DNA from: Veillonella parvula
GTDB lineage: Bacteria; Bacillota; Negativicutes; Veillonellales; Veillonellaceae
NCBI RefSeq assembly: GCF_902810435.1
Contig: NZ_LR778174.1
Coordinates: 1,103,501-1,167,500 of the forward strand
Direction: 5' to 3'
DNA: 64,000 nt
Shown in pieces: positions 1-8,298 of the stretch. A model generated the notes under the pieces. That model made no database searches, was not told where the DNA came from, and was given only the letters and a program-made list of their open reading frames with translations. How positions within the stretch are numbered: position 1 is the first letter of the stretch; every line of letters begins with the position of its first letter. The position numbers were made by a program, and so were the translations under genes.

Positions 1-464
1 CAGAGGATTTGGCATATTATTTATATGCATCTGAACAAGTACCGTCTACGATTAGTTTAGGTGTATTAGTAGATCCAGATTACCATACAGTTGTAGCTGG
101 AGGTTTTATCGTACAAGCCTTACCGGATGCTACAGATGAAGCATTAGCACAAGTAGAAAAGAATATTAATGAACTTGGTCCTATTACAGAATATTTGAAA
201 GCAAATCCAGATGGTAAAGGTCTTATGGAACGCGTTCTCGATGGTTTAACTGTGAATGAAGTATATAATGAACCAATTCATTTCCAGTGTCGTTGTGGTC
301 GTGATCGCTTTGCCAGTGTGCTAATGACATTACGTGAAGAAGATAAGAATGCTATTTTGGAAGATGACGTAACAGAGCTTGTTTGCCATTATTGTAATGA
401 AAAATATCATTTCACACGTGAAGAGTTACAAAATATGTTCACCCAAAAAGGTCCAATTCAATAA
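1..464 (+). CDS. hslO: Hsp33 redox-regulated chaperone, C-terminal part (5' end outside window)
   Basis: Cytoplasmic holdase activated by oxidative stress, when its zinc-bound cysteines form disulfides. The frame is open from base 3 upstream of the first in-frame TTG at 9, so the gene begins before the window. The visible part carries the end of the beta domain and the zinc module: a CXC pair (QCRCGRDRF) followed about 30 residues later by a CXXC pair (CHYC), the spacing known for Hsp33. A terminator follows at about 490. The next gene has its own ribosome site, so hslO probably ends its transcript here. Identity is firm; the N-terminal half cannot be judged. Confidence 0.95.
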   Translation, partial: EDLAYYLYASEQVPSTISLGVLVDPDYHTVVAGGFIVQALPDATDEALAQVEKNINELGPITEYLKANPDGKGLMERVLDGLTVNEVYNEPIHFQCRCGRDRFASVLMTLREEDKNAILEDDVTELVCHYCNEKYHFTREELQNMFTQKGPIQ

Positions 465-489
465 AAACTTTATAATATGTAGAAAAAAT

Positions 490-527
490 ACAGGCTACTA
501 GGTTTTTCCTATAGCCTGTTTTTCTAT
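490..527 (+). terminator. Intrinsic terminator after hslO
   Basis: Stem ACAGGCTA/TAGCCTGT with an inner CTAGG/CCTA pairing around a T-rich loop, followed by TTTTCTATT. It lies about 25 bases after the hslO stop. Confidence 0.85.
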
Positions 528-573
528 TCTATGAGAAAATAAAAGATAGAGTTATTAATAATAGGAGGTCACA

Positions 574-1368
574 ATGAGTGCAATTGGCGTAATTGGTGGT
601 ACTGGTGTTTATGATCCGTCCATCTTTGAAAATATACATGAAGAATCCTTAATGACACCATATGGTGAAATAGATTATGTACAAGGTACATACCATGGGA
701 AAACTGTAATCTTTGTAGCTCGTCACGGCAAAGATCATACAATTCCTCCACACAAAATTAACTATCGTGCTAATATTTGGGGCCTCAAAAAACTAGGCGT
801 TACATTTATTATCTCCACGACAGCAGTAGGTTCTTTAAATGAGAACTTTAAGCCAGGTCATTTTGTTTTGACTGATCAATTCTTAGATTTCACAAAGAAC
901 CGCATCACTACGTTTTATGAAGGTGGGGACCGTCCAGTGGCACATCTTGATGTAACAAACCCATACTGCCCTGAATTGCGTGATATCCTTCAAAAGGTAG
1001 GTACGGAACAAGGCCTTACGATACACAATGGCGGTACCTATGTATGTACTGAGGGACCTCGTTTTGAGACTCCTGCAGAAATTAAAATGTTCCACATGCT
1101 CGGTGGCGATACAGTAGGTATGACAAATGTACCGGAAGTAAATTTAGCGAATGAAGCTGAAATGGCATATGCTACGATCTCTATGATTACCAACTATGCA
1201 GCAGGTATTTCTGAATCTGCTTTGACACATGCGGAAGTTGTAGAAATGATGGGCAATATGGCGGCGCAACTAAAATCTCTTATCTTAGGTGCTATTGATG
1301 CAATCGATGTGGATGTTCGTTATGATGCGCATAATCGCATGCATGAATATGGTGGTTTTAAACTATAA
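574..1368 (+). CDS. mtnP: S-methyl-5'-thioadenosine phosphorylase
   Basis: Predicted to cleave methylthioadenosine with phosphate, giving adenine and 5-methylthioribose-1-phosphate. The 264 residues match the usual MTAP/PNP family length. The N-terminus has the family pattern (GVIGGTGVYDP), then ARHGKDHTIPPHKINYRANIW for phosphate and substrate contacts, then GPRFETPAEIKMF and GMTNVPEVNLANEAEMAYA, typical of the MTAP branch. Start ATG at 574 follows a strong AGGAGG at 563-568. It precedes mtnA by 42 bases, so the two catalyse consecutive steps of one salvage route. A related purine nucleoside phosphorylase specificity cannot be excluded, but the neighbour supports MTA. Confidence 0.9.
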   Translation: MSAIGVIGGTGVYDPSIFENIHEESLMTPYGEIDYVQGTYHGKTVIFVARHGKDHTIPPHKINYRANIWGLKKLGVTFIISTTAVGSLNENFKPGHFVLTDQFLDFTKNRITTFYEGGDRPVAHLDVTNPYCPELRDILQKVGTEQGLTIHNGGTYVCTEGPRFETPAEIKMFHMLGGDTVGMTNVPEVNLANEAEMAYATISMITNYAAGISESALTHAEVVEMMGNMAAQLKSLILGAIDAIDVDVRYDAHNRMHEYGGFKL

Positions 1369-1410
1369 TCAACTCATAATGATACACAATAGTTCATCGA
1401 AGGAGAAGTT

Positions 1411-2475
1411 ATGATTAATATTGAATGGCGTAAAGATACGCTGGTACTATTAGATCAAACTAAATTGCCTACTGAAATTACATACGTTCACTGTACAGAT
1501 TGGCGCCAAGTGGCCGAAGCTATTAAAATGCTTCGCGTTCGTGGCGCACCTGCTATTGGCGTAGCTGCTAGTTATGGTCTCATTTTAGCTGCTATGGAAG
1601 CAGGACGTTTAGAGGCGCCATTTAGTGAACAACTTACAAGCTTATATGAGTTTAGTGAGATCTTAAAAGAAACTCGCCCTACGGCAATCAACTTAGCTTG
1701 GGCTGTAGATCGTGTAATTTCTCTTGTGAAAACTAATGTTGACAGTATGTCCTCAATGAGTGAAGTAGTAGACCTCATTACAAAAGAGGCTATTATCATT
1801 CACGAAGAAGATGTGTCTTTGAATAGACGTATGGCCGAAGCAGGTTCTACATTATTTGAAGGTAAAAAGAATATTCGCATCTTAACTCATTGTAATGCGG
1901 GTGCACTAGCTACAGGTGGTCTAGGAACAGCACTTGGTGTTGTTCGTAAATTACATGAAAATGGACAACTGGAACGCGTGTATGCTGATGAAACACGTCC
2001 ATTATTACAAGGTGCTCGACTTACAGCCTTTGAACTTCACGAGGATGGTATTCCTATTACTCTTGAAACAGATAATATGGCCGCCTATGCGATGCAACAT
2101 GGGTTAATTGATGCTGTTATCGTCGGTGCTGACCGCATCACTACAAAAGGGGATGTAGCCAATAAGATTGGTACCTATGGTGTGGCTGTACTAGCTAAAT
2201 TCCACAATATTCCGTTTTATGTAGCCGCTCCTTATAGTACATTTGACTTTACTCTGGAAAATGGTGGAGATATTCCTATTGAGATGCGCAATGATGATGA
2301 AGTAACAGCTTTACACGGTGTTCAAATAGCCCCTAGTGGTATTGGTGTACTTAATCCTGCATTCGATGTAACACCTCATGAACTTGTAACAGCGATTATC
2401 ACCGAAGAGGGAGTATTGACTCCAAATTATGAAGAGTCAATTGGTAAGCTACGCCAGATTGTAGAATCTAAATAA
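1411..2475 (+). CDS. mtnA: S-methyl-5-thioribose-1-phosphate isomerase
   Basis: Converts methylthioribose-1-phosphate to methylthioribulose-1-phosphate. At 354 residues it is full length. Diagnostic stretches are RVRGAPAIGVAASYG near the N-terminus, THCNAGALATGGLGTALGV in the middle (containing the catalytic cysteine of the family), DETRPLLQGARLTAFEL, and GADRITTKGDVANKIGTY with the family aspartate. Start ATG follows AAGGAGAAGTT. The following mtn genes of the full methionine salvage pathway (dehydratase, enolase and others) are not in the neighbourhood, so the product may be routed elsewhere. The related eIF-2B-like paralogues lack this set of motifs. Confidence 0.93.
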   Translation: MINIEWRKDTLVLLDQTKLPTEITYVHCTDWRQVAEAIKMLRVRGAPAIGVAASYGLILAAMEAGRLEAPFSEQLTSLYEFSEILKETRPTAINLAWAVDRVISLVKTNVDSMSSMSEVVDLITKEAIIIHEEDVSLNRRMAEAGSTLFEGKKNIRILTHCNAGALATGGLGTALGVVRKLHENGQLERVYADETRPLLQGARLTAFELHEDGIPITLETDNMAAYAMQHGLIDAVIVGADRITTKGDVANKIGTYGVAVLAKFHNIPFYVAAPYSTFDFTLENGGDIPIEMRNDDEVTALHGVQIAPSGIGVLNPAFDVTPHELVTAIITEEGVLTPNYEESIGKLRQIVESK

Positions 2476-2520
2476 TTTATGATTTTAATAATGTAGCTTA
2501 TTAAGAAGCATTCGATATAT

Positions 2521-2575
2521 AAGTAATTTATTATCTATATAAGCAATATATTATCTATATAAGTAAGTATCTATA
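2521..2575. repeat. Short AT-rich 20-bp tandem repeat between mtnA and ahcY
   Basis: Two near-identical 20-base units (2521-2540 and 2541-2560, each ending TTATCTATAT) and a decayed third copy to about 2575. It lies in the 199-base gap that otherwise holds no gene. A weak hairpin AAATCTA/TAGATTT follows at about 2605-2621. Function unknown; it could be slippage-prone filler. Confidence 0.7.
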
Positions 2576-2674
2576 ACGATATTAACAAAATTATATAGTA
2601 TCAATAAATCTAAGTAGATTTACTATCAACTATTTATTCTATTGTATCTACTTGTATGAGTAAAAGGAGATATT

Positions 2675-3919
2675 ATGCAATCTTTAATTAGAGACATAAA
2701 TTTAGCAACAGAAGGTCGCAAAAAAATTGATTGGGTTTCTAACTTTATGCCTACATTAAACACATTAGGTGACCGTTTTGAAGCAGAACAAACTTTCAAA
2801 GGCCAAACAATTGTTGTTAGTGTTCACTTGGAAGCAAAAACAGCATACCTTGCGACTGTATTAAAACGCGGTGGTGCAGATGTAATTGTAACGGGCTCCA
2901 ATCCGTTGTCTACACAAGACGATGTAGCTGCAGGTCTTGTAGATATGGGCATTACTGTATATGCTTGGTACGATTGTACTGATGAAGAATATTTTAACTT
3001 CCTCCATAAAGCACTTGATCATAAACCACATATTATCATTGATGATGGTGGTGATTTAGTAAATCTATTGCATACTACACGTCAAGATGCAAAAGAACGT
3101 TTGTTAGGGGGGAGTGAAGAAACCACAACAGGTGTACATCGTTTATATGCATTAGAGAACGCTAAACAATTAACATTCCCTATGATTGCTGTAAATGACT
3201 CTTACTGTAAATATCTTTTCGATAATCGCTATGGTACAGGTCAGTCCGTTTGGGATGGTATCATGCGCACTACGAACTTGACTGTAACAGGCAAGAACGT
3301 TGTTGTTGCTGGTTATGGCTGGTGTGGTAAAGGCGTTGCGATGCGCGCAAAAGGCCTTGGTGCACACGTATATGTAACTGAAGTAGATCCAATTAAAGCT
3401 ATAGAGGCTGTATTTGATGGTTTCAAGGTATTGCCTATGATTGAAGCCGCTAAGGTTGGCGATATCTTCTGTACTGTAACAGGTTGTAAAGATGTTATTG
3501 TAAAAGAACATTACAAAGTGATGAAAGATAAAGCTATCTTATGTAATGCTGGTCACTTTGACTGCGAAGTGAATGTTTCTGATCTTACTGAACTTGCTAT
3601 AAGCCACGAAAGGGTTCGCCAAAACATCGAAGGCTATACTATGTCTGATGGTCGTAAACTCTATGTATTGGCTGAAGGCCGTCTAGTAAACCTTGCAGCT
3701 GGCGATGGTCACCCTGCAGAAATTATGGACTTGTCATTTGCTATGCAAGCCCTTGCTGCAGAGTATATCTTGAAAAACGGTAAAGAAATGGATCCAAAAG
3801 TATACGTATTGCCTCATGAATTAGATGTGGAAATCGCTAAACTTAAATTGAACTCCATGGGCTATGATTTAGATTCTTTAACACAAGAACAAATCGATTA
3901 TCTAACAAAAGTAAACTAA
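2675..3919 (+). CDS. ahcY: Adenosylhomocysteinase
   Basis: Predicted to hydrolyse S-adenosylhomocysteine reversibly to adenosine and homocysteine, using bound NAD. At 414 residues it resembles the shorter bacterial/archaeal type. Visible motifs: SVHLEAKTAYLATVL for substrate, DDGGDLV, NDSYCKYLFDNRYGTGQS with conserved Lys/Asp/Asn, the Rossmann loop VVVAGYGWCGKGVA at about residues 209-222, and AEGRLVNLAAGDGHPAEIMD near the C-terminus. Start ATG follows AAAGGAGA. It sits with mtnP, mtnA and mtaD, all acting on the by-products of SAM use. The neighbouring deaminase gives a second outlet for the same substrate. Confidence 0.95.
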   Translation: MQSLIRDINLATEGRKKIDWVSNFMPTLNTLGDRFEAEQTFKGQTIVVSVHLEAKTAYLATVLKRGGADVIVTGSNPLSTQDDVAAGLVDMGITVYAWYDCTDEEYFNFLHKALDHKPHIIIDDGGDLVNLLHTTRQDAKERLLGGSEETTTGVHRLYALENAKQLTFPMIAVNDSYCKYLFDNRYGTGQSVWDGIMRTTNLTVTGKNVVVAGYGWCGKGVAMRAKGLGAHVYVTEVDPIKAIEAVFDGFKVLPMIEAAKVGDIFCTVTGCKDVIVKEHYKVMKDKAILCNAGHFDCEVNVSDLTELAISHERVRQNIEGYTMSDGRKLYVLAEGRLVNLAAGDGHPAEIMDLSFAMQALAAEYILKNGKEMDPKVYVLPHELDVEIAKLKLNSMGYDLDSLTQEQIDYLTKVN

Positions 3920-3994
3920 TACTGTATTGAAATATAATAGTTTCTGTAATACATTTTGTATCTAAACTATTACTAGCTTTCAAATTAAACAAAT

Positions 3995-4021
3995 ATAACC
4001 GAGCTATCATGGCTCGGTTAT
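3995..4021 (+). other. Hairpin directly ahead of the mtaD ribosome site
   Basis: Ten-base perfect stem ATAACCGAGC/GCTCGGTTAT with a 7-base loop, ending about 7 bases before the GAGGGAAG ribosome site of mtaD. It lacks a T tract, so it may end ahcY transcripts weakly or act as a leader structure. Confidence 0.6.
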
Positions 4022-4038
4022 ACCTATGAGGGAAGACT

Positions 4039-5328
4039 ATGTCTGAATTATTGATTACTCATGTAGACGTCCTCACCGATGAGGGGGTTTTAAAAAATCA
4101 TGCCATTGAAATTAATAATGGTTATATTACAGCTATTTTAAACGATAGAGAAGCTGAAAAGGTAAAAGACTCTGCTAAGGAAGTACTAGACGGTAAAGGT
4201 CAATTGGCTACGCCAGGTCTTGTAAATACACATACTCATATTGCGATGGGTCTATTTAGAAACTATGCAGATGATCTTGAGCTTATGGAATGGCTTGAAA
4301 CGGCTATTTGGCCAACAGAAGCAAAATTAAATGACGATTATGTACGGTACGGCACACAACTCGGTATTGCTGAAATGTTGCGCACTGGCACCACTACATT
4401 TAGCGACATGTATTTCTTTATGAATACTACTGCTGAGGTGGTAAAAGAAACAGGTATTCGCTCTGTATTGTCACGTGGCTTAGCCGGTGTATCCCCAACA
4501 GCAGATCAAGCATTAGTTGAAAATGCTGACTTATTCCGCACTTGGAACGGCTTTGATAATGACCGCATCAAAGTATTGCTTGGACCACATGCACCATATA
4601 CTTGCCCTGATGATTATATGGAAAAGGTGATTGCCTTATCTCATGAATTAAATTGTGGTATTCATATGCACTTGTCCGAAACAAAAGGAGAAGTGGAGAA
4701 TGTTATGAAAGCTACTGGTAAGACACCAATTGCGCATATGCATGATTTAGGTTTATTCTGGAATACTACCTTAGCCGCACACTGCGTTCATGTGACAGAC
4801 GAAGATATGGCTATTATGGCTGAAAATAATGTAGCCGTAGCTCATAACCCACAATCTAATTTAAAATTAGCTAGCGGTATTGCACCAGTACCTGAAATGA
4901 TTGCCAAAGGTATTACGGTTGGTCTTGGTACAGATGGCTCCGCTTCTAATAATAATGCTGATATGCTTGAAGAAGTACGTCTTGCAGCAACATTACATAA
5001 AGCACGTCTTTATGATCCAAAGGCTATTCCTGCTCAAGCCGCATGGAACATGGGCACTGTAGAAGGTGCAAAAGCACTTGGCTATAGAGACCTTGGTGTA
5101 TTAGCGAAAGGCTATCGTGCAGATATCGTGTTATATGACGTATCTGGTATGCACTGGATGCCTCGATACAACGATTTAGCGGCACTTGTATACTCTGCAA
5201 ATAGTTCTGATGTAAACACTATAATTGTAGGTGGCAAAGTTCTTATGAAAGACAAAGAATTGCTTACAATTGATGAAGAAAAACTACGGGCAGAGATTGA
5301 TAAAGCTCAGGTATATTTTAGTAATTAG
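4039..5328 (+). CDS. mtaD: 5-methylthioadenosine/S-adenosylhomocysteine deaminase
   Basis: Amidohydrolase that deaminates MTA or SAH to the inosine analogue. The 429 residues and order of motifs fit the MtaD family: metal-binding HTHIAMGLFRNYADD at about residues 65-79, GTTTFSDMYFF, HMHLSETKGE, AHCVHVTDEDM, and GTDGSASNNNADMLEE with the catalytic aspartate. Start ATG follows GAGGGAAG. It follows ahcY in the salvage group. Other amidohydrolases such as chlorohydrolase or guanine deaminase share the fold, but the motif wording and the neighbours favour MTA/SAH. Its presence next to ahcY suggests alternative routes for SAH. Confidence 0.9.
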   Translation: MSELLITHVDVLTDEGVLKNHAIEINNGYITAILNDREAEKVKDSAKEVLDGKGQLATPGLVNTHTHIAMGLFRNYADDLELMEWLETAIWPTEAKLNDDYVRYGTQLGIAEMLRTGTTTFSDMYFFMNTTAEVVKETGIRSVLSRGLAGVSPTADQALVENADLFRTWNGFDNDRIKVLLGPHAPYTCPDDYMEKVIALSHELNCGIHMHLSETKGEVENVMKATGKTPIAHMHDLGLFWNTTLAAHCVHVTDEDMAIMAENNVAVAHNPQSNLKLASGIAPVPEMIAKGITVGLGTDGSASNNNADMLEEVRLAATLHKARLYDPKAIPAQAAWNMGTVEGAKALGYRDLGVLAKGYRADIVLYDVSGMHWMPRYNDLAALVYSANSSDVNTIIVGGKVLMKDKELLTIDEEKLRAEIDKAQVYFSN

Positions 5329-5340
5329 CAGTTAATCTAA

Positions 5341-5382
5341 ACACAAAACCCACTCATGATAATCATAGAGTGGGTTTTGTGT
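5341..5382. terminator. Bidirectional terminator between mtaD and the methyltransferase
   Basis: Perfect 15-base stem ACACAAAACCCACTC/GAGTGGGTTTTGTGT with a 12-base loop, placed between two converging genes. The A/T-rich outer arms give a T run on both strands. Confidence 0.9.
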
Positions 5383-5398
5383 TATATATTATATAGAT

Positions 5399-6148
5399 TT
5401 ATTTAATTGCTTTCACCAAGAACATGGGTACAGGAATATAAAACTCGTCTTCCTCATTGTAAATACGCGGACCTACAGTTAGATCAATGGTAACAGAACT
5501 AGCACCTAATTTAGTAAGTAGTTCTTTATCCCATTGAGGTCGTGTATAAGACGAAATGTCGAGCATATGATAAATGGTATGACACCGTTCTTTTAATTCG
5601 TTGCTTACATGTTCATGGGCATGATGAACAGATTGTGGTACATTATGATGATTACGAGCATGTTCCGCATCATAGTTTAAAATCAAACCGCCTGGGCGAA
5701 TGACGCGAAACCATTCGGCATAGGCTTTGTCAGGATGGGGTAAATTCCACGTTACATTTCTGGCCACAACGATATCAAAGGTATTAGTATCAAATCCTAG
5801 ATTCTCTGCATCCATCACAGAAAAGGTTGCATCACAATCGAGGGACTCTGCTAGTTGATTTGCCTCATCTATCATATTAGGTGTAATATCAATGCCATGC
5901 ACTGTATGACCAAGCTGAGATAGTATAATACTAAAAAAGCCGGCTCCACATCCAATATCCAATATTCGTAAAGATCTATCAGAATCAAATATATGACAAG
6001 TTAATTCTTCTCTCCATAATTTTAGTTTGGGACTTTCTAATTCTTTTGCACGTAAAGCGCCAAAATCGTGAGATCGATCTGCCCAATAGGCTGTAATAAA
6101 TTCTTTATCATCCTTCATAGGATGGTTGCGTTCAAAAGTATCATTCAT
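5399..6148 (-). CDS. Class I SAM-dependent methyltransferase, substrate unknown
   Basis: A 249-residue Rossmann methyltransferase of the small-molecule/UbiE-like type. Motif I is ILDIGCGAGFFSII, followed by GIDITPNMIDEA and FDIVVARNVTWNLPHPDKAYAEWFRVIRPGGLIL, the usual motif IV-VI region. The C-terminal third (HHNVPQSVHHAHEH and the proline-rich end) gives no recognisable substrate. Start ATG at 6148 follows GAGGAGAAC; an internal Met at residue 11 is less well placed. It faces mtaD across a terminator and is divergent from the DUF1848 gene, so it appears to be a single-gene unit. Fold assignment is firm; no function is proposed. Confidence 0.85.
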   Translation of the reverse strand: MNDTFERNHPMKDDKEFITAYWADRSHDFGALRAKELESPKLKLWREELTCHIFDSDRSLRILDIGCGAGFFSIILSQLGHTVHGIDITPNMIDEANQLAESLDCDATFSVMDAENLGFDTNTFDIVVARNVTWNLPHPDKAYAEWFRVIRPGGLILNYDAEHARNHHNVPQSVHHAHEHVSNELKERCHTIYHMLDISSYTRPQWDKELLTKLGASSVTIDLTVGPRIYNEEDEFYIPVPMFLVKAIK

Positions 6149-6251
6149 AATTTAGTTCTCCTCATATTCTATAGTATGTATAGTACCATAAAATAATAAT
6201 GAACTATACAGCAAAAATCACATTAACTCCATAAATACTTACTATTAGATA

Positions 6252-6260
6252 TGATATAAT
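6252..6260 (+). promoter_or_regulatory. Extended -10 promoter element for the DUF1848 gene
   Basis: TGATATAAT is a perfect extended -10 (TG, one base, TATAAT), 38 bases before the ATG at 6298. No good -35 is seen, which is normal for extended -10 promoters. Confidence 0.6.
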
Positions 6261-6297
6261 ACTCCTATGTTTTTATTTTACTGAAAGGGCAGGGGCT

Positions 6298-7248
6298 ATG
6301 ATATTACAGACTGGGCAACGTACAGATATTCCTGCTTTTTATGGGCAATGGCTAATCAATCGTATACGTGAAGGTTTTGTAGATGTTCGTAACCCTTATA
6401 ATCCCCTACAGGTTCCCCTACAGGTGACACGGTATCCAATTAATCAAGAAGTGGTAGATGGTATTGCATTCTGTACAAAGAATCCTTTACCGTTTATTCC
6501 ACTACTAAATGAAATTGTTGATTACAGACAATACTGGCATATGACTATAACGCCTTATGGAACTGATATTGAACCCTACGTGCCAACTTATGTGTCTGTT
6601 ATAGAAGGATTTAAACATATTTCTAAACAGCTTAATTCTCAATCTATGGTGTGGCGCTATGATCCTATCATTTTAACTAATGAATATACCGTTGATTTTC
6701 ATTGTGAAAGCTTTTACAAAATGGCTCAAGCCCTTAAAGGTTATACAGATACAGTTGTTGTTAGCTTTTTAGATATATTGGATAAGGTGGCTCAGAATTT
6801 TCCAGAAGGATATAGACCAAGTTTAGATGTTCAAACTAAGATCATTAAAGAATTTGTTTCCATAGCTCATTCCAATCATATGAATCTTAAAACCTGTGGA
6901 GAAGGGGATATCTTTAAAGAGCTTGGTGCTTATACAGAGGGGTGTTTAACCTTAGATTGTTATGAAAGGGCCTGGAATATAAAATTAAAAGTACCTAAAC
7001 GCGCGCCAGCACGACCAGAATGTAATTGTTATTTACATAGTGATATTGGTGCCTACGATAGCTGTAGCCACTTTTGTCGATATTGTTATGCCAATACTAA
7101 TCAAGCGGCAGTTCGATATAATCGTTTACATCATTACCCAAATTCTAGCTTACTGATTGGAAAACTTTCAAAAAGAGAAATTATCAAAGAAAGTACGGAA
7201 AAGAGCTGGATTGTAAAAGAAACTGTAACACAAGATAGCTTATTTTAG
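6298..7248 (+). CDS. DUF1848 family protein with C-terminal cysteine cluster
   Basis: Recognised as DUF1848 from the N-terminal TGQRTDIPAFYGQW, the CTKNPLP stretch and the cysteine-rich C-terminus. Length 316 residues. Cysteines are at 242 and 244 (CNC), then C256, C260 and C263 in a CX3CX2C arrangement (SCSHFCRYCYAN), the spacing used by radical SAM enzymes for a 4Fe-4S cluster, here near the C-terminus rather than the N-terminus. Start ATG follows AAGGGCAGGGG. The gene stands alone between a divergent methyltransferase and the HAD gene. The biochemical role is unknown; iron-sulfur binding is inference from the spacing only. Confidence 0.85.
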   Translation: MILQTGQRTDIPAFYGQWLINRIREGFVDVRNPYNPLQVPLQVTRYPINQEVVDGIAFCTKNPLPFIPLLNEIVDYRQYWHMTITPYGTDIEPYVPTYVSVIEGFKHISKQLNSQSMVWRYDPIILTNEYTVDFHCESFYKMAQALKGYTDTVVVSFLDILDKVAQNFPEGYRPSLDVQTKIIKEFVSIAHSNHMNLKTCGEGDIFKELGAYTEGCLTLDCYERAWNIKLKVPKRAPARPECNCYLHSDIGAYDSCSHFCRYCYANTNQAAVRYNRLHHYPNSSLLIGKLSKREIIKESTEKSWIVKETVTQDSLF

Positions 7249-7388
7249 AGAGAATTACGAGGAATTACTAAATTAAATGAATTGACTTATCGTGTAAAAT
7301 AGATACCAAAGGGGTTGTCAAGCAGGTATCTCAGGAATATAAGAGAGTGTAAATGTATTTTGGGTTTAATTTAAAAGGAGGTGCATTT

Positions 7389-8297
7389 ATGATAACGTAT
7401 AAGAAAGATAGTAAAGATAATTTACAATCATCTGACTCATCTATGCCCGTGTTAGCAATGTGTTACGACTTTGATAAGACATTAACCCCTAACGATATGC
7501 AGGCACAAGGATTCATTCAATCGGTAGGCTATAACGAAGAGCAAATCAAACAATTTTGGTATGAATCAAATCAATTGGCTAAAAAACATGATATGGATAA
7601 TAACTTAGCCTATATGTACAAAATGATTCAAGAAGCAGTAGGCCATTTCTATGTAACAAAAGATAAGCTCATGGAATACGGCAATCAGGTAGAATTATAC
7701 GAAGGGGTACGGACTTGGTTTGAACGCATTCGTCAATATGGCTTAGAACAAGGCGTTAAGATTGAACATTATATTATTTCGTCTGGCTTAAAAGAAATGA
7801 TCGAAGGCACTGAAATGGCAAAAGAGGGGGCTTTCACCAAAATCTATGCCAGTGCATTTATGTTCGATGACAAAGGTGTAGCTGTTTGGCCTGCACAAGC
7901 CATTAACTATACGAATAAGACACAATTTTTGTTCCGTATTCAAAAAGGAATTCTCGATATTAATGATACTGGTGTTAATGATTACATTAAGCCTGAAAAT
8001 CAACGTGTGCCGTTCCGTAACATGATTTATATTGGGGATAGCGATACAGATATTCCTTGTATGAGTCTTGTGAACGCTAATGGGGGGCATTCTATAGGTG
8101 TATATGATCCATTTAAGAAGGATAAAGAAAAGGTATATAAGATGATGCGTCATCATCGTATCCGTTATTATGCACCTGCAGACTATTCTAATGGTTCAAA
8201 ACTAGATATCTTAGTGAAGCAAATTATTCGTAAAACCGCAGCCTATGAAGTATTAGAAGGCGAATATATTCATTGTAAATACGAAGCCGAGGAGTAA
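7389..8297 (+). CDS. HAD-superfamily phosphatase (phosphoserine-phosphatase-like)
   Basis: HAD hydrolase with motif I CYDFDKTLTP (D27, D29), motif II YIISSGLKEM (Ser), a lysine in the TNKTQ/FRIQKG region and motif III IYIGDSDTDIPCM. The alpha-helical cap between motifs I and II is of C1 type. The start is taken at ATG 7389, 302 residues, because AAAAGGAGG at 7374-7382 lies just before it; an in-frame ATG at 7353 lacks such a site. It ends one base before the DUF4241 gene, so the two are translated from one message. Substrate unknown; a phosphatase acting on a small phosphoester is likely. Confidence 0.85.
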   Translation: MITYKKDSKDNLQSSDSSMPVLAMCYDFDKTLTPNDMQAQGFIQSVGYNEEQIKQFWYESNQLAKKHDMDNNLAYMYKMIQEAVGHFYVTKDKLMEYGNQVELYEGVRTWFERIRQYGLEQGVKIEHYIISSGLKEMIEGTEMAKEGAFTKIYASAFMFDDKGVAVWPAQAINYTNKTQFLFRIQKGILDINDTGVNDYIKPENQRVPFRNMIYIGDSDTDIPCMSLVNANGGHSIGVYDPFKKDKEKVYKMMRHHRIRYYAPADYSNGSKLDILVKQIIRKTAAYEVLEGEYIHCKYEAEE

Positions 8298-8298
8298 T

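Noticed and set aside
7268-7308. TTGACT...TAAAAT promoter ahead of the HAD gene
   Set aside because: The two hexamers are only about 8 bases apart, which is too close for a sigma-70 type promoter.
7353-7388. Upstream ATG for the HAD gene
   Set aside because: The AAAAGGAGG ribosome site falls inside this extension, directly ahead of ATG 7389.
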